NCBI RefSeq assembly: GCF_024220175.1
Contig: NZ_CP098502.1
Coordinates: 3,600,514-3,664,513 of the forward strand
Length of the DNA: 64,000 bases
Reading direction: 5' to 3'
Source of the DNA: Paraconexibacter antarcticus
GTDB taxonomy: Bacteria; Actinomycetota; Thermoleophilia; Solirubrobacterales; Solirubrobacteraceae
The position numbers were made by a program, and so were the translations under genes. The notes below the pieces were generated by a model. The model did no database searches and was not told the origin of the DNA. It was given only the letters and a program-made list of their open reading frames with translations. Below are positions 7,921 to 17,082 of the stretch, one piece after another. Within the stretch, counting starts at the first letter, position 1; every line of letters starts with the position of its first letter.

Positions 7921-9486
7921 GTGCCGTCCACGCCTCACCATCTGCCCTCCCGCCGCTCGCGCCTCGCGCTCGCCGGGGCCGTCGTCGCCCTCGCCGTCCC
8001 GGTCGCCGGGTGCGGCGGAGGCAGCAGCAGTGCGGGCGGGAAGGGCGACGCCGACCCGGCGGCCGTCGTCCCCGCCACGGCGGCGTTCTACGGCGAGGTG
8101 ACCGTCCGGCCGACGGGCGACCTGAAGACGAACGTCGAGTCGCTGGCGCGGAAGGTCACCGGCACCGCCGACCCCGGGCAGCAGCTCGTCGCGCTCCTGG
8201 ACAAGTCGCTGAGCCGCAGCGGGCGGAGCTTCAAGAAGGACATCGACCCCTGGCTCGGGGACAAGGTCGGCGTCGCCGTCACGGGCCTCCGGGGCCGCCA
8301 CCCCGACTACGTCATCGTGCTCGACGCAACGGACACCGGCAAGGGCATCGCGACGCTGAAGCAGAGCGCGAAGAAGGTCGTCGAGCGCAAGTACAAGGGC
8401 GTCACGTACCTGTACAACGCGACGCAGGACCAGGCGGCCGTCGCCGAGAAGGACACCGTGTCGATCGGGACCGAGACCGCGATCCACGCGGTCATCGACG
8501 TCGACAAGGGCGCCGACGCGCTCGCCGACAGCGTGAACCTCAAGAAGGCGCGCGCCGACGCCGGCGCAAACGCCCTCGGCTTCTTCTACGCGGACCCCGC
8601 GGGAATCCTGAACCTCGCAGCGTCGAGCAACCCGCTGCTCGGCTCGCAGGCCTCCTCGCTGCAGGGGCTGCTCGGCAGCGCGAAGCCGCTCACGGCGACG
8701 CTCACCGCACAGCCCGACGCGCTGCGGCTGCAGACCACCGTCACGAGTGCCAAGGCGGCCAAGGCGAACGGCGAGGCGGCCGACACCGTCGCGTCGCTGC
8801 CCGACGACTCCGTCCTCGCGCTCGGCCTCGGGACGATCGGCAGCCGCGCGGACCAGGGCCTCGCGCAGGTGCAGAAGCTCGGCGGGATCTTCGCCGGCGT
8901 GCTCGGGCAGTTCACGGCGCTCACCGGCCTCGACCTCCAGCGCGACGTCCTCTCGTGGATGGGCAAGGGCGGCCTCTTCGTCCGGGCCAAGGGCGTCGCG
9001 GACATCGGTGGAGCGCTCGTCGTCGACACGAGCTCGGAGCAGAAGACCACGGCGTTCATCGCGAGCGCCCGGCGCCTCATCAGCCAGTTCGGCGGCTCGC
9101 AGGGCCTGAAGCTCACGCCGTTCAGCGGGACGGGCGCGAAGGGCTTCTCGCTGAGGATCTCCCAGCTTCCGTTCCCGATCATCGTCGCGACCGGCGGCGG
9201 GAAGTTCGTCGTCGCCGTGGGCGGGTCCTCGGTCGCGCAGGCGCTGAAGCCGACCGGGAAGCTCGGTGACGCCCCTCAATTCAAGGCGACCGCGACGCAG
9301 CTCGGCGCCAGGCCGGTCCTCTACGTCGACCTGAAGTCGCTCGTCGGGCTCGCCCAGCTCGCCCTCGGCAGCGACGCGACGTTCAAGAAGGCCGAGCCGT
9401 ACCTCACCGCCCTGACCGCCCTCGCCGCCGGCAGCGACGTCTCGGGCAGCACGGTGAAGACGAACCTCGTCGTCGGCGTGAAGTAG
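7921..9486 (+). CDS. DUF3352-type lipoprotein
   Basis: 521 residues from the GTG at 7921, preceded by TAGGAG with an 8-base gap. The signal peptide ends in a lipobox with Cys31 (PVAGC) and a Gly/Ser linker. The body is a repeating alpha/beta protein with segments such as DPWLGDKVGVAVTGL and ATLKQSAKKVVERKYKGV, typical of actinobacterial DUF3352 proteins of unknown function attached to the outer membrane face. It stands divergent from mraZ across a 491-bp region and convergent with tadC. The open frame extends further upstream but the lipobox decides the start. Confidence 0.8.
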   Translation: MPSTPHHLPSRRSRLALAGAVVALAVPVAGCGGGSSSAGGKGDADPAAVVPATAAFYGEVTVRPTGDLKTNVESLARKVTGTADPGQQLVALLDKSLSRSGRSFKKDIDPWLGDKVGVAVTGLRGRHPDYVIVLDATDTGKGIATLKQSAKKVVERKYKGVTYLYNATQDQAAVAEKDTVSIGTETAIHAVIDVDKGADALADSVNLKKARADAGANALGFFYADPAGILNLAASSNPLLGSQASSLQGLLGSAKPLTATLTAQPDALRLQTTVTSAKAAKANGEAADTVASLPDDSVLALGLGTIGSRADQGLAQVQKLGGIFAGVLGQFTALTGLDLQRDVLSWMGKGGLFVRAKGVADIGGALVVDTSSEQKTTAFIASARRLISQFGGSQGLKLTPFSGTGAKGFSLRISQLPFPIIVATGGGKFVVAVGGSSVAQALKPTGKLGDAPQFKATATQLGARPVLYVDLKSLVGLAQLALGSDATFKKAEPYLTALTALAAGSDVSGSTVKTNLVVGVK

Positions 9487-9511
9487 GCCGGCCGCGCCCC
9501 GCGCGCGCCGG

Positions 9512-10426
9512 TCAGGTCATCCCCGCCACGAGCCCGGCGGCGAGCAGCAGCATCGCCGCCGGGACGAGCAGCAGCGCGACCGCGAGCTGGATCTTCGGCG
9601 CCGCGCGGGCGGCGTGGTCCTGCACGGCGCGGGCCCGATCGGCGCGCGCGTCGGCGGCGAGCGACGCGAGGGCGGGGGCCAGCGATGTGCCGTGCCGGTC
9701 GCTGCGCCGGATCGCGGCGACGAGCGCGAGGACGCCCGGGAGCGGGCAGCGTGCCGCGAGGCGGTCGAGCGCCTGCGCCCGCGGGACGCCGAGGGCCATG
9801 AGCGACGCGGTGGCGTGGAGCTCCGCGGCGAGCGGGCCGCCGCGGCGCCGGCCCACGGCCGCGAGCGCGGCCGTCACCGGCAACCCGGCGGCCACGGCGA
9901 CGCGGGTGAGGTCGAGGACGTCCGGGAGATCTGCAGCGAGCGCCGTCGCCCGGCGCCGGGCGCGCCGCGCGAGCCACAGGTCGGGCGCGAGGTAGCCGGC
10001 CGCCGGGGCGGCGAGCGTGAGCAGCGGGCCGAGGCGCCCCGGCGCCGCGGGCAGGACGAGGACGATCGCGCCGGCCGCCGCGCACACGGCTGCGCCCGCC
10101 TTCGCGGCCATGACGTCCGCGACGGCGACGGGCGACGGCAGGCCGGCCGCCGCGACCCGCCGCTCGAGGTCGCCCGGGGCCGGGACCGGGAGGCCGGCCC
10201 GGCGGCCGACCGCGGCGAGCGCGGCGGCGAGGCGACGGGTGCGCGGGCCGAGCGCGGTGGCGGCACGGGTGGCCCGCGTCCCGGGGCCCGGCGCATCCGT
10301 CGTGGCGGGGTTCAGCGTGGTCGCGCGCGCCGCCGCGGCGGCCCGCGCGAACCGCGCGTCCAGGAGGTCGACGCCGGCGAGCGCGGCGGCGACGGCGGCG
10401 CCGAGGGCGAGGACGAGCGCCGCCAT
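9512..10426 (-). CDS. tadC: TadC-like inner-membrane protein of Flp/Tad pilus (GspF domain)
   Basis: 304 residues, very Ala-rich. N-terminal TM, a second TM block around 105-145 (VLVLPAAPGRLGPLLTL region) and a C-terminal TM pair enclose a GspF-type four-helix domain (LPDVLDLTRVAVAAGL, then ATASLMALGVPRAQALDRLA). In the Tad system TadB and TadC form the membrane platform on which the CpaF ATPase acts to assemble pilin. It follows the TadB stop with no gap, third gene of cpaF-tadB-tadC. Confidence 0.88.
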   Translation of the reverse strand: MAALVLALGAAVAAALAGVDLLDARFARAAAAARATTLNPATTDAPGPGTRATRAATALGPRTRRLAAALAAVGRRAGLPVPAPGDLERRVAAAGLPSPVAVADVMAAKAGAAVCAAAGAIVLVLPAAPGRLGPLLTLAAPAAGYLAPDLWLARRARRRATALAADLPDVLDLTRVAVAAGLPVTAALAAVGRRRGGPLAAELHATASLMALGVPRAQALDRLAARCPLPGVLALVAAIRRSDRHGTSLAPALASLAADARADRARAVQDHAARAAPKIQLAVALLLVPAAMLLLAAGLVAGMT

Positions 10427-11284
10427 CTAGGCCAGACCCGGCCGGGCGAGGCGGCGGACCGCGAGCATCCCGGCGACCTGGAAGACCGCGGCCGCGGCGG
10501 CCAGGAGCAGTCCGAGCGGGCTGCGCACGATGGCCGCGAAGGTGCCGGGGGCGCCGAGCTCTGCGAGCGCCGCGGCGACGAGCGGCAGCGCGGCGACCGT
10601 CCCGGCGGTGAAGCGGGCCTGGCCGGTCGCCGCGCGCGCGTCGGCCTCGACCCGCCGCGCGGCTTCCATGCCGTGCGCGAGGTCGCGGAGCAGGCCCGCG
10701 AGGTCGCCGCCCGCGTCGCGCTGCAGGAGGATCGCGGCGACGAGGGTGTCCCACTGCGGGCCGTGCGCGCGGCGCCGGAGCGCCTCCAGGACGTCGGCCG
10801 TCGGGGCGCCGACGGCGAGCGCGGCACGGGCGCGGGCGAGCTCGGCGTCGACGACCGGCCCCGCGCCGCCGGCCACCGCGGCCTCGGTGATCGCTCCGCG
10901 GACGGCGTGACCGCCCGCGAGCGCGTCGGCCATCGCGCGGGCGGCGACCGGGGCACCCTCGGCCATCGCCCGCCGCCAGCGGGCCGTCCGCGCGGCGAGG
11001 ATCCGGCCGGTGCCCCAGGGGCCGGCCGTGGCGGCGAGCGCCGCGGCGACCGGGCCGGCGACGAGCAGCCCGCCGCCGCCGAGGGTGAGGGCCAGGAGCG
11101 CGACGAGCCGGCGGCGCTCGACCCCGCTCACCCGCTCGGCGCCGGCCCGCGCGCCCCGGAGCGGCGCGAGCACCCGGCCGAGGCGGACGGCGAGCGCCGA
11201 CTCCTCCGCCAGACCGAGCGCGGCCCACAGCGCGGGGACGGCGGCGGCCCCCGCGAGCGCGGCGGCGAGCGTCGCGCGGGTCAC
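10427..11284 (-). CDS. tadB: TadB-like inner-membrane protein of Flp/Tad pilus (GspF domain)
   Basis: 285 residues from a GTG that overlaps the cpaF stop by GTGA. N-terminal TM segments (about 5-25 and 60-90) precede a GspF domain containing RWRRAMAEGAPVAARAMADAL and LLRDLAHGMEAARRVEADAR (given in part), and a C-terminal TM. This is the TadB partner of TadC in the pilus platform. The tight overlap shows translational coupling with the ATPase gene. Confidence 0.88.
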   Translation of the reverse strand: MTRATLAAALAGAAAVPALWAALGLAEESALAVRLGRVLAPLRGARAGAERVSGVERRRLVALLALTLGGGGLLVAGPVAAALAATAGPWGTGRILAARTARWRRAMAEGAPVAARAMADALAGGHAVRGAITEAAVAGGAGPVVDAELARARAALAVGAPTADVLEALRRRAHGPQWDTLVAAILLQRDAGGDLAGLLRDLAHGMEAARRVEADARAATGQARFTAGTVAALPLVAAALAELGAPGTFAAIVRSPLGLLLAAAAAVFQVAGMLAVRRLARPGLA

Positions 11285-12492
11285 GGCGTCCACTCCCCCA
11301 GCCGCTCCGCGAGCTCGGGGCTCAGCGCGGCGCGCCACCGGGCCCGGTCGCCGCGCACCGCATAGAGCTCGCGTGCGCGCGCCCCGCCGCCGGCGTCCCG
11401 CGTGACCTCCGCCACGGCGACGACGCGGCGACCGCCGTCGGCCGTCCGCGCCTGGTGCACGACGAGGTCGATCGCCTGGGCGACGTGCTCGCGGACGGCG
11501 GCGTGCGGCAGACCGACGCCGGCCATCAGCGCGAGCGTCTCGAGCCGCCGCAGCGCCTCCGCCGGGCTCCCGGCGTGGACGGTGCAGAGCGAGCCGTCGT
11601 GGCCGCTGGCCATCGCCGCGAGCATGTCGAGCGCCTCGGGCCCGCGGACCTCACCGACGACGATGCGGTCCGGCCGCATGCGCAGGGCGTTGCGGACGAG
11701 CGCGCGGATCGTCACCTCGCCGCGGCCCTCGACGCTCGGCGGCCGCGCCTCGAGCCGGACGACGTGCGGCTGCTGCAGGACGAGCTCGGCGGTGTCCTCG
11801 ATCGTGACGATGCGCTCGCCGGTGCCGGCGAACGACGAGAGCGCGCCGAGCGTCGTCGTCTTGCCCGAGCCGGTGCCGCCGCTGACGAGGACGTTCAGCC
11901 GGGCGCGCACGGCAGCGGCGAGGAAGGCCGCGAGCGGGGCGGTCCACGTCCCGCGCGCGACAAGACCCTCAGGGGTGAAGGCGCGGCGGCGAAAGCGGCG
12001 AATGGTCAGCACCGGGCCGTCGAGCGCGAGCGGCGGGATGACGCAGTTCACGCGCGAGCCGTCGGGAAGGCGCGCGTCGGCCATCGGCGTGCTCTCGTCC
12101 ACGCGGCGACCGAGCGGCGCGAGGATCCGCTCGATGGCGTGGCGCAGCTCGGTGTCGTCGGTGAAGCGGACGCCCGTCGCCTCCAGGCGCCCGGCGCGCT
12201 CGACCCAGACCTGGCCGCGCTCGCCGGTGCCGCAGCCGTTGACCATGATCTCGTCGACCGCCGGATCGGCGAGCAGCGGCTCGAGCGGGCCGAGGCCGAA
12301 CGACCGCTCGGCGACGAGGCGGACGAGCTCGGCGCGCTGGTGCTCCGGAAGCAGCGCCGCCTCCCGGTCGACGAGGGCGCGGACGCGCTCGGCGGGGTCG
12401 TGCGCGGCGCCGTCCGGCGGCTCGGCGCCGGTCAGCAGGCGCTCACGCAGCCGTCCGGCGAGGGCGTCGAGCGGGGCGGGCGCGGGGTCCAT
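11281..12492 (-). CDS. cpaF: CpaF/TadA secretion ATPase of Flp/Tad pilus
   Basis: 403 residues, hexameric secretion ATPase that powers pilus assembly at the cytoplasmic membrane face. Seen: N-terminal domain with EIMVNG (81-86), Walker A GGTGSGKTT (205-213), Asp box IEDTAE (231-236), Walker B RIVVGEVRG (276-284) and His box HDGSLCTVHA (298-307). All are intact. The ATG at 12492 is at the end of a 42-bp element shared with the response-regulator operon at 17 kb and has no separate well-spaced Shine-Dalgarno. It heads cpaF-tadB-tadC. Pilin, TadE and prepilin peptidase genes are not in the window. Confidence 0.95.
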   Translation of the reverse strand: MDPAPAPLDALAGRLRERLLTGAEPPDGAAHDPAERVRALVDREAALLPEHQRAELVRLVAERSFGLGPLEPLLADPAVDEIMVNGCGTGERGQVWVERAGRLEATGVRFTDDTELRHAIERILAPLGRRVDESTPMADARLPDGSRVNCVIPPLALDGPVLTIRRFRRRAFTPEGLVARGTWTAPLAAFLAAAVRARLNVLVSGGTGSGKTTTLGALSSFAGTGERIVTIEDTAELVLQQPHVVRLEARPPSVEGRGEVTIRALVRNALRMRPDRIVVGEVRGPEALDMLAAMASGHDGSLCTVHAGSPAEALRRLETLALMAGVGLPHAAVREHVAQAIDLVVHQARTADGGRRVVAVAEVTRDAGGGARARELYAVRGDRARWRAALSPELAERLGEWTP

Positions 12493-12531
12493 GCTCCTAC
12501 TAGGTCCCGGCGGAGCGTCCTCGCCCCCCTC
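12490..12531 (-). promoter_or_regulatory. Shared leader/promoter element, copy 1 (cpaF)
   Basis: 42 bases ending at the cpaF start codon, 35 of 42 identical and collinear with 17080-17121. On the minus strand GAGGGGGGCGAG is followed after 16 bases by CTAGTA, which ends 5 bases before ATG. That geometry fits a -35/-10 pair giving a leaderless or nearly leaderless transcript. The cognate sigma factor is unknown. Confidence 0.6.
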
Positions 12532-12565
12532 CTGCCGCTTCTCCGAACCGGAGGCCCGCCCCGGG

Positions 12566-13552
12566 TCAGCCCTGGTCGCCCGGCCGCACCGGGATCGACG
12601 CGAGGAAGCGCCGCACCTGCGCGGCGGCGGAGATCGGCGACGGCGGGCGGCCCGGGTCCGGCGGCGAGGCTCCCGGCCACTCGTGGCGGCCGCCGAGCAG
12701 CTCGAGGTGCGCGACGCGGGTGCCGTCGGCGCAGCGGTCCCATTCGAGGGCGCGCACGGTCCGCCCGACCGTGCGATGGGTCGGCGCCCCCGGGCAACGA
12801 TCGCGGGTGGCCCAGTCGGCGAGCCAGTCGCGGATCGCGCCGGCGCCCGTCGCGGGGTCGCCCGTGTAGGGGACGTGCGGGTCGGCGGAGCCGTGGATCT
12901 CCAGGACCGACACCGGGCGTCCGGGCCCGCACTCGGGGACGTGGGCGACCGTCCCCGCCACGACGACGACGCCGGCGATCCGGCCGGAGAGCGCACACGC
13001 CAGCCGCGCCGCCAGGCCGCCGCCGTTCGAGAGCCCCGCGGCGACGATGCGGTGCGGGTCCACGCACGCGCGCGCCGCGACCCGGTCGACGAGCGCGGCG
13101 ACGAAGCCGACATCGTCCGGCCCGTGCCGCTCGTCGAGGTTCCAGTAGCGGTGCGCGCCCGTCGCGTCCGGGAAGGCGACGAGGAAGCCCGCGGCGTCGG
13201 CGACCGCCTTCAGCCCGGACGACGCCTCCATCTGCGCGCCGGTGTCCCCGCCACCGTGCAGCGCGACGAGCAGGGGGGCGGCGTGCCCGGCCGCCGTCGC
13301 GGGGACGCGAACCGTGGCGGTGCGCACGCCGTCGGGGCTCGGCAGCCGGAGCGTGAACTCGCGCGCGGCCGGCCCGCCACCGGCGCACCCGGCCCGGGTC
13401 AGCGGCCCCGGCTGCCCGTGCAGCGCCGCGGTGGCCGGCGGCCCGCCGCCGCCGCCACCCCAGCCGGCCATGGCCACGAGAAGACCCGCCGCAGCCACGA
13501 GGGCGACGGCGGCGGCGCCCGCACGCCGGAGGGACAGCGGGATGCCGGGCAT
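12566..13552 (-). CDS. Secreted PHB-depolymerase-type esterase (alpha/beta hydrolase)
   Basis: 328 residues. An N-terminal hydrophobic segment (about 10-32) is followed by a Gly-rich stretch, so it is exported or membrane-anchored. The hydrolase core shows the oxyanion LHGGGDTG, nucleophile elbow GLSNGG (Ser), the acid in HGSADPHVPY and a catalytic-His candidate in GGRHEWPG. This order matches the LpqC/polyhydroxybutyrate depolymerase and feruloyl esterase family. Substrate is not predictable. It stands between the MFS gene and cpaF; its stop is separated from cpaF by 73 bases containing the shared leader element. Confidence 0.82.
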   Translation of the reverse strand: MPGIPLSLRRAGAAAVALVAAAGLLVAMAGWGGGGGGPPATAALHGQPGPLTRAGCAGGGPAAREFTLRLPSPDGVRTATVRVPATAAGHAAPLLVALHGGGDTGAQMEASSGLKAVADAAGFLVAFPDATGAHRYWNLDERHGPDDVGFVAALVDRVAARACVDPHRIVAAGLSNGGGLAARLACALSGRIAGVVVVAGTVAHVPECGPGRPVSVLEIHGSADPHVPYTGDPATGAGAIRDWLADWATRDRCPGAPTHRTVGRTVRALEWDRCADGTRVAHLELLGGRHEWPGASPPDPGRPPSPISAAAQVRRFLASIPVRPGDQG

Positions 13553-13662
13553 GTCCCCCGACGGTAGCGCCACACGGCCGTGCCCCCGCGCCGGGCAAGC
13601 CCCCGGGCCCGCACGCGGGCGCCGGCGCGCCGGGCACGCCCCGCGCGGACCCGTCGCCGTCC

Positions 13663-14844
13663 TCACCCGGCGGCGGCGACCTCGCGGACCACCGCTCCGC
13701 GACCGAGCGCCGCGAGGGTCACGCCGCACGCGGCGGCCACGACCGCGAGCGGGACCCCGTCGCCGGTGAGCTTCGCGGCCTCGCCGCCGAGCCCGGAGCC
13801 GACGACCTGCCCGGCGGCCCAGGCGAGGTTCACGAGCGCGAACGCGAAGCCGAGCGCGAGCCCCGTCGCGTCCGCGACGTCGGTCAGCAGCGCCATCGCG
13901 GGCGCCCAGAAGAGGCCGAACGAGGCGGCGAGCAGGACGAGCAGCAGCGCGAGCACGACGCCGGACGCGGGCACGGTCACGAGGAGCAGCAGGCCCGCGG
14001 CGACCGCCAGGCCGCGCCGGATCGGAGCCAGCCGGCCGTGGCGGTCCGACAGCCGTCCGACGAACGGGCTCACGAGCGCCTCGACGCCGGCGGCGACGAG
14101 ATACGTGCCGGCGACCGCCGCGCTCGAGAAGCCGAAGTGGTCCAGGCGCAGCGGGCCGAGGACGCCCAGCACGCCGAAGGCGAGCGCCGGCAGCGTCACG
14201 AGCCACATCGCGATGCGGACGTCGGAGCGCGCGAGCGCGACGCGCACGTCCGCGAGGCCCTGACGCGCGACCGGCGCCGCCTCCGGCATCGTCAGCGCCC
14301 AGGCGACGAGCCCGCCGGCGAAGACGACGACCGAGCTGAAGACGACCTCGGGCGCCGTCGCGTCGGCGAGCGCGCCCAGGACGGGCCCGAAGAGCGCCCC
14401 GCCGATCGCCCAGCCGAGGGCGGTCCCGATGAGCTCGCCGCGGCGTTCGGCCGGCGCGGAGGCGACGAGCCACGCGAGCCCGCCCGCCCACGAGCAGGCG
14501 CCGCCGAGCCCCTGCACGAAGCGGGCGAGGTCGAGCAGGACGATGTCGTGCGCGAAGCCGAAGACGAGCGTCGACCCCGCGAGCAGCGTGAGACCGACGA
14601 GGACGGTCGCCCGCGGACCGGTGCGCGACGCGAGCAGCCCGCTCGGCAGCGACCCGAGCAGCGTGCCCGCGGGATAGGCCCCGGCGAGCAGGCCGGCCGC
14701 GGCCTTCGAGAGGTGCAGGTCATCGGTCAGCGCGGGGAGCAGCGGTGCGACGACGGCGTAGAACATCGTGTCGACGAGGACGATCGCACTGACGAGGGTG
14801 ACGAGCCGCCGCGGCACCGGACCACCGTATCGCCGCCCTCTCAC
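13663..14844 (-). CDS. MFS transporter
   Basis: 393 residues, about 12 hydrophobic helices in two halves with a central loop after TM6. The first loop motif GTLLGSLPSGLLASRTGPRA and its echo SPFVGRLSDRHGRLAP in the second half are MFS A-motifs. Substrate unknown; drug or metabolite export is likely. The GTG at 14844 overlaps the cpaB stop (GTGA); a GTG nine codons downstream is an alternative. Its place between cpaB and the rest of the pilus genes is not typical. Confidence 0.85.
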   Translation of the reverse strand: MRGRRYGGPVPRRLVTLVSAIVLVDTMFYAVVAPLLPALTDDLHLSKAAAGLLAGAYPAGTLLGSLPSGLLASRTGPRATVLVGLTLLAGSTLVFGFAHDIVLLDLARFVQGLGGACSWAGGLAWLVASAPAERRGELIGTALGWAIGGALFGPVLGALADATAPEVVFSSVVVFAGGLVAWALTMPEAAPVARQGLADVRVALARSDVRIAMWLVTLPALAFGVLGVLGPLRLDHFGFSSAAVAGTYLVAAGVEALVSPFVGRLSDRHGRLAPIRRGLAVAAGLLLLVTVPASGVVLALLLVLLAASFGLFWAPAMALLTDVADATGLALGFAFALVNLAWAAGQVVGSGLGGEAAKLTGDGVPLAVVAAACGVTLAALGRGAVVREVAAAG

Positions 14845-15548
14845 CCACCGCCGTCGCGCACGGTCAGCCCCTCGGCGCCCCGCCGCCGGTCCCCGTCGGA
14901 CCGGACGAGCACGCGCAGCTCCTTCGCGAAGTTCTGCGCGGCCGCGAGCGCGACCGCCTCCCGCAGGCTCACGCGGAGGGACAGCGCGACGCGCGGCGCC
15001 CCGTCGTCCCGCCCGCCGCCACCGCCCGGCGCCGGCGCCGCCGCCAGGACCTCGGCGTCCTCGAGCGCGAGCGTCGTCCCGCCGCTGCCGTCCGCCGCCT
15101 CGCGGGTCACGAGCAGGTCGATGCGGGAACCGGGACCGATGAGCTGCGCATCCCCACGGGCGACGACCTCGGCGACCCGCTGCCCGGCCCGCAGGGCGCC
15201 GGCCACGCCGCGCGCGGCCTCGGCCGGGACGGCGGCGGGATCACGGACGAGCGCCGCCGTGACGTCCGCCCCGGCCGGGACGGGCGCCGCGGTGACGAGG
15301 CCGGCGAGCTGGCCCGGGCGCCCGAACGACGACCGCGGGGCGTACCGCGCCGGCAGCCGCCGGACGGCGAGCACCCGCGGTCCGAGCACGGCGCCCGCGG
15401 GCAGGTCGACGCGGGCGACGACGACCGCGGTGGCGGGGCCGATGCGGCGGTCGAGCGCGGCCTCGCGGCCGGCGACGTCCGACGCCGCGAGCACGCCGAG
15501 GACGAGCGAGAGGACGGTGAGCGCGAGCGCGCGGCGACCGCGGCTCAC
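14841..15548 (-). CDS. cpaB: CpaB/RcpC-like Flp pilus assembly protein
   Basis: 235 residues. One TM (about 8-24) is followed by an SAF domain (AVVVARVDLPAGAVLGPRVL and VTAAPVPAGADVTAALV) and a CpaB C-terminal domain (RVAEVVARGDAQLIGPGSRIDLLVT in part, EDAEVLAAAP). CpaB works at the cell surface in Flp pilus export. GTG start overlaps the kinase stop by GTGA, so the kinase-cpaB pair is translationally coupled, tying the two-component system to the pilus. Confidence 0.85.
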   Translation of the reverse strand: MSRGRRALALTVLSLVLGVLAASDVAGREAALDRRIGPATAVVVARVDLPAGAVLGPRVLAVRRLPARYAPRSSFGRPGQLAGLVTAAPVPAGADVTAALVRDPAAVPAEAARGVAGALRAGQRVAEVVARGDAQLIGPGSRIDLLVTREAADGSGGTTLALEDAEVLAAAPAPGGGGGRDDGAPRVALSLRVSLREAVALAAAQNFAKELRVLVRSDGDRRRGAEGLTVRDGGG

Positions 15549-16363
15549 GAGGCGTGCGGGCCACTCGGGAGCAGCGTGCCGCCGGGGAGCCCGGCCGCGC
15601 CGAGCTGCTCGGCGGTCGGGACCCGCAGCACGAGCCGGGTGCCGTGCGCCGCGGGCGCGCTGAAGAGGCGCCCGCCGGCGTCGGCCGCGATCTGCGCGGC
15701 GATCATGAGCCCGCGCCCGCGGGCCCGTCGCGGGTCGGGCGGCCGCGCGACGAGGGCGGTCACGCTGCTCGGCAGGCCCGGGCCCTCGTCGCGGACCTCG
15801 ACCTGGACGGCTGCGCCGTCGGGGCTCAGGCCGACGCGCACCTCGATGTCGCCGCGCCCGTGCTCGAGCGCGTTCGCGACGAGGTTGCCGAGCCCCTGGG
15901 CCAGTCGCAGCCGCTCGATCCGGGCGCCGAGCGGGTCGGCGGCGGGGCGCACCGTGACGGCACGCCCCGCCGCAGCGGCCTGGGCGCGCCAGCCCGGGGC
16001 GAGGTCGGCGACGAGCGCATCGGCGTCGCAGCAGCTCCAGGGCTGCGGCGCCCGCGTCCCCGCCGGACCGGGTCGCGTGAGGTCGGTGACCGCGAGGCGC
16101 AGCCGGCCGAGCTCGACCTCCAGGGCCCCCAGGACCCCGCCCGCACCGTCGAGCGCGACGCTGCCACCCGGGCCGTCCGCCGTCTCCCGCGCCGCCGCGG
16201 CGAGGATGAGGTCCGCCGCCTGGAGCGGTCCGCGCAGCTCGTGGGCGACGACGGCGAGATGCTCGCCCCGGGCCAGGGCCGCCGCCCGCCCCCGGGCAGT
16301 CGCGAGCGCCAGGGTCGCGGAGCAGAGCCAGCCGACGATCGCGACGCCGAGCAGCGTGCTCAT
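15545..16363 (-). CDS. Sensor histidine kinase linked to pilus genes
   Basis: 272 residues. A short N-terminal TM (about 4-22) leads straight into a HisKA-like helix with His41 in VVAHELRGPL, then an HATPase with NLVANALEHG (N-box), DEGPGLP (G1) and GRGLMIAAQIA (G2). There is no large extracellular sensor, so the input is intramembrane or cytoplasmic. The ATG overlaps the response-regulator stop (ATGA), and the downstream cpaB overlaps by GTGA, giving one regulator-kinase-cpaB unit. Confidence 0.88.
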   Translation of the reverse strand: MSTLLGVAIVGWLCSATLALATARGRAAALARGEHLAVVAHELRGPLQAADLILAAAARETADGPGGSVALDGAGGVLGALEVELGRLRLAVTDLTRPGPAGTRAPQPWSCCDADALVADLAPGWRAQAAAAGRAVTVRPAADPLGARIERLRLAQGLGNLVANALEHGRGDIEVRVGLSPDGAAVQVEVRDEGPGLPSSVTALVARPPDPRRARGRGLMIAAQIAADAGGRLFSAPAAHGTRLVLRVPTAEQLGAAGLPGGTLLPSGPHAS

Positions 16364-17082
16364 GCCCGGCTCCTGGACTCGACGAGCTTGTAGCCGACGC
16401 CCCACACGTTCTGGATGAAGCGCTGGTCGGAGCCGGCGAGCTTCTGCCGCAGCCGGCAGGCGTGGGCGTCGAGCGTGCGGGAGGACCCGAGCGAGGTCGT
16501 CTGCCACACCGCCTGGACGAGCTCCTGCTTCGAGTACACCCGTCCCGGGTCCTGGCTCAGGGTGCGCAGGAGCTCGAACTCCTTCTGCGAGAGGTCGACC
16601 GGCCGCTCGTCGAGCCACACCTCGCGGGCGAGCGGGTCGATGACGAGCCCGCCGACGCGGACGCTCCCGCGCGGCCCGCGGTCCTGGGCCCGCCGCAGCA
16701 GCGTGGCGATCCGGCAGCGCAGCTCGCCGTAGCCGAACGGCTTGCAGAGGTAGTCGTCCGCCCCCTGCTCGAGCCCCCGGACGCGGTCGAGGACCTCGCT
16801 GCGGCCGGAGAGCACGAGCATCGGCGTGCGCGGGTCGACGCGCTCGGTGACGCCGTCGGCCCGGCGGACCGCGCGGACGAGGTCGAGGCCGGAGCCGTCG
16901 GGGAGCCCGACGTCGAGCACGACGAGGTCCGGGAACTGCGTGCGCAGCTCGTGCACGCCCTCGCGCACGCTGCCGGCGACGCGGATCTCGTACCCGTCGG
17001 CGGTGAGGTTGTCGGCGAGGAACGTCCGGGTCGCCGGGTCGTCTTCGATGAGGAGGATGGTGCTGCGCGCGTCGTCGATCAT
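16360..17082 (-). CDS. OmpR-family response regulator linked to pilus genes
   Basis: 240 residues. Receiver domain with ILLIEDDP at the start, phospho-acceptor Asp57 (VVLDVGLP) and Lys in CKPFGYGE; C-terminal winged helix with VDLSQKEFELLRTL and DAHACRLRQKL. First gene of the regulator-kinase-cpaB operon. Its start codon ends the second copy of the 42-bp element found at cpaF, so it may regulate, or be co-regulated with, the pilus ATPase operon. Confidence 0.93.
   Translation of the reverse strand: MIDDARSTILLIEDDPATRTFLADNLTADGYEIRVAGSVREGVHELRTQFPDLVVLDVGLPDGSGLDLVRAVRRADGVTERVDPRTPMLVLSGRSEVLDRVRGLEQGADDYLCKPFGYGELRCRIATLLRRAQDRGPRGSVRVGGLVIDPLAREVWLDERPVDLSQKEFELLRTLSQDPGRVYSKQELVQAVWQTTSLGSSRTLDAHACRLRQKLAGSDQRFIQNVWGVGYKLVESRSRA

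Noticed and set aside
9614..11365. Plus-strand frame opposite tadB-tadC
   Set aside because: No signal, no motif, Arg/Gly/Glu-rich shadow of the pilus genes.
12530..13552. Esterase read as part of the cpaF operon
   Set aside because: The cpaF start has its own leader element, so the esterase is probably a separate unit.
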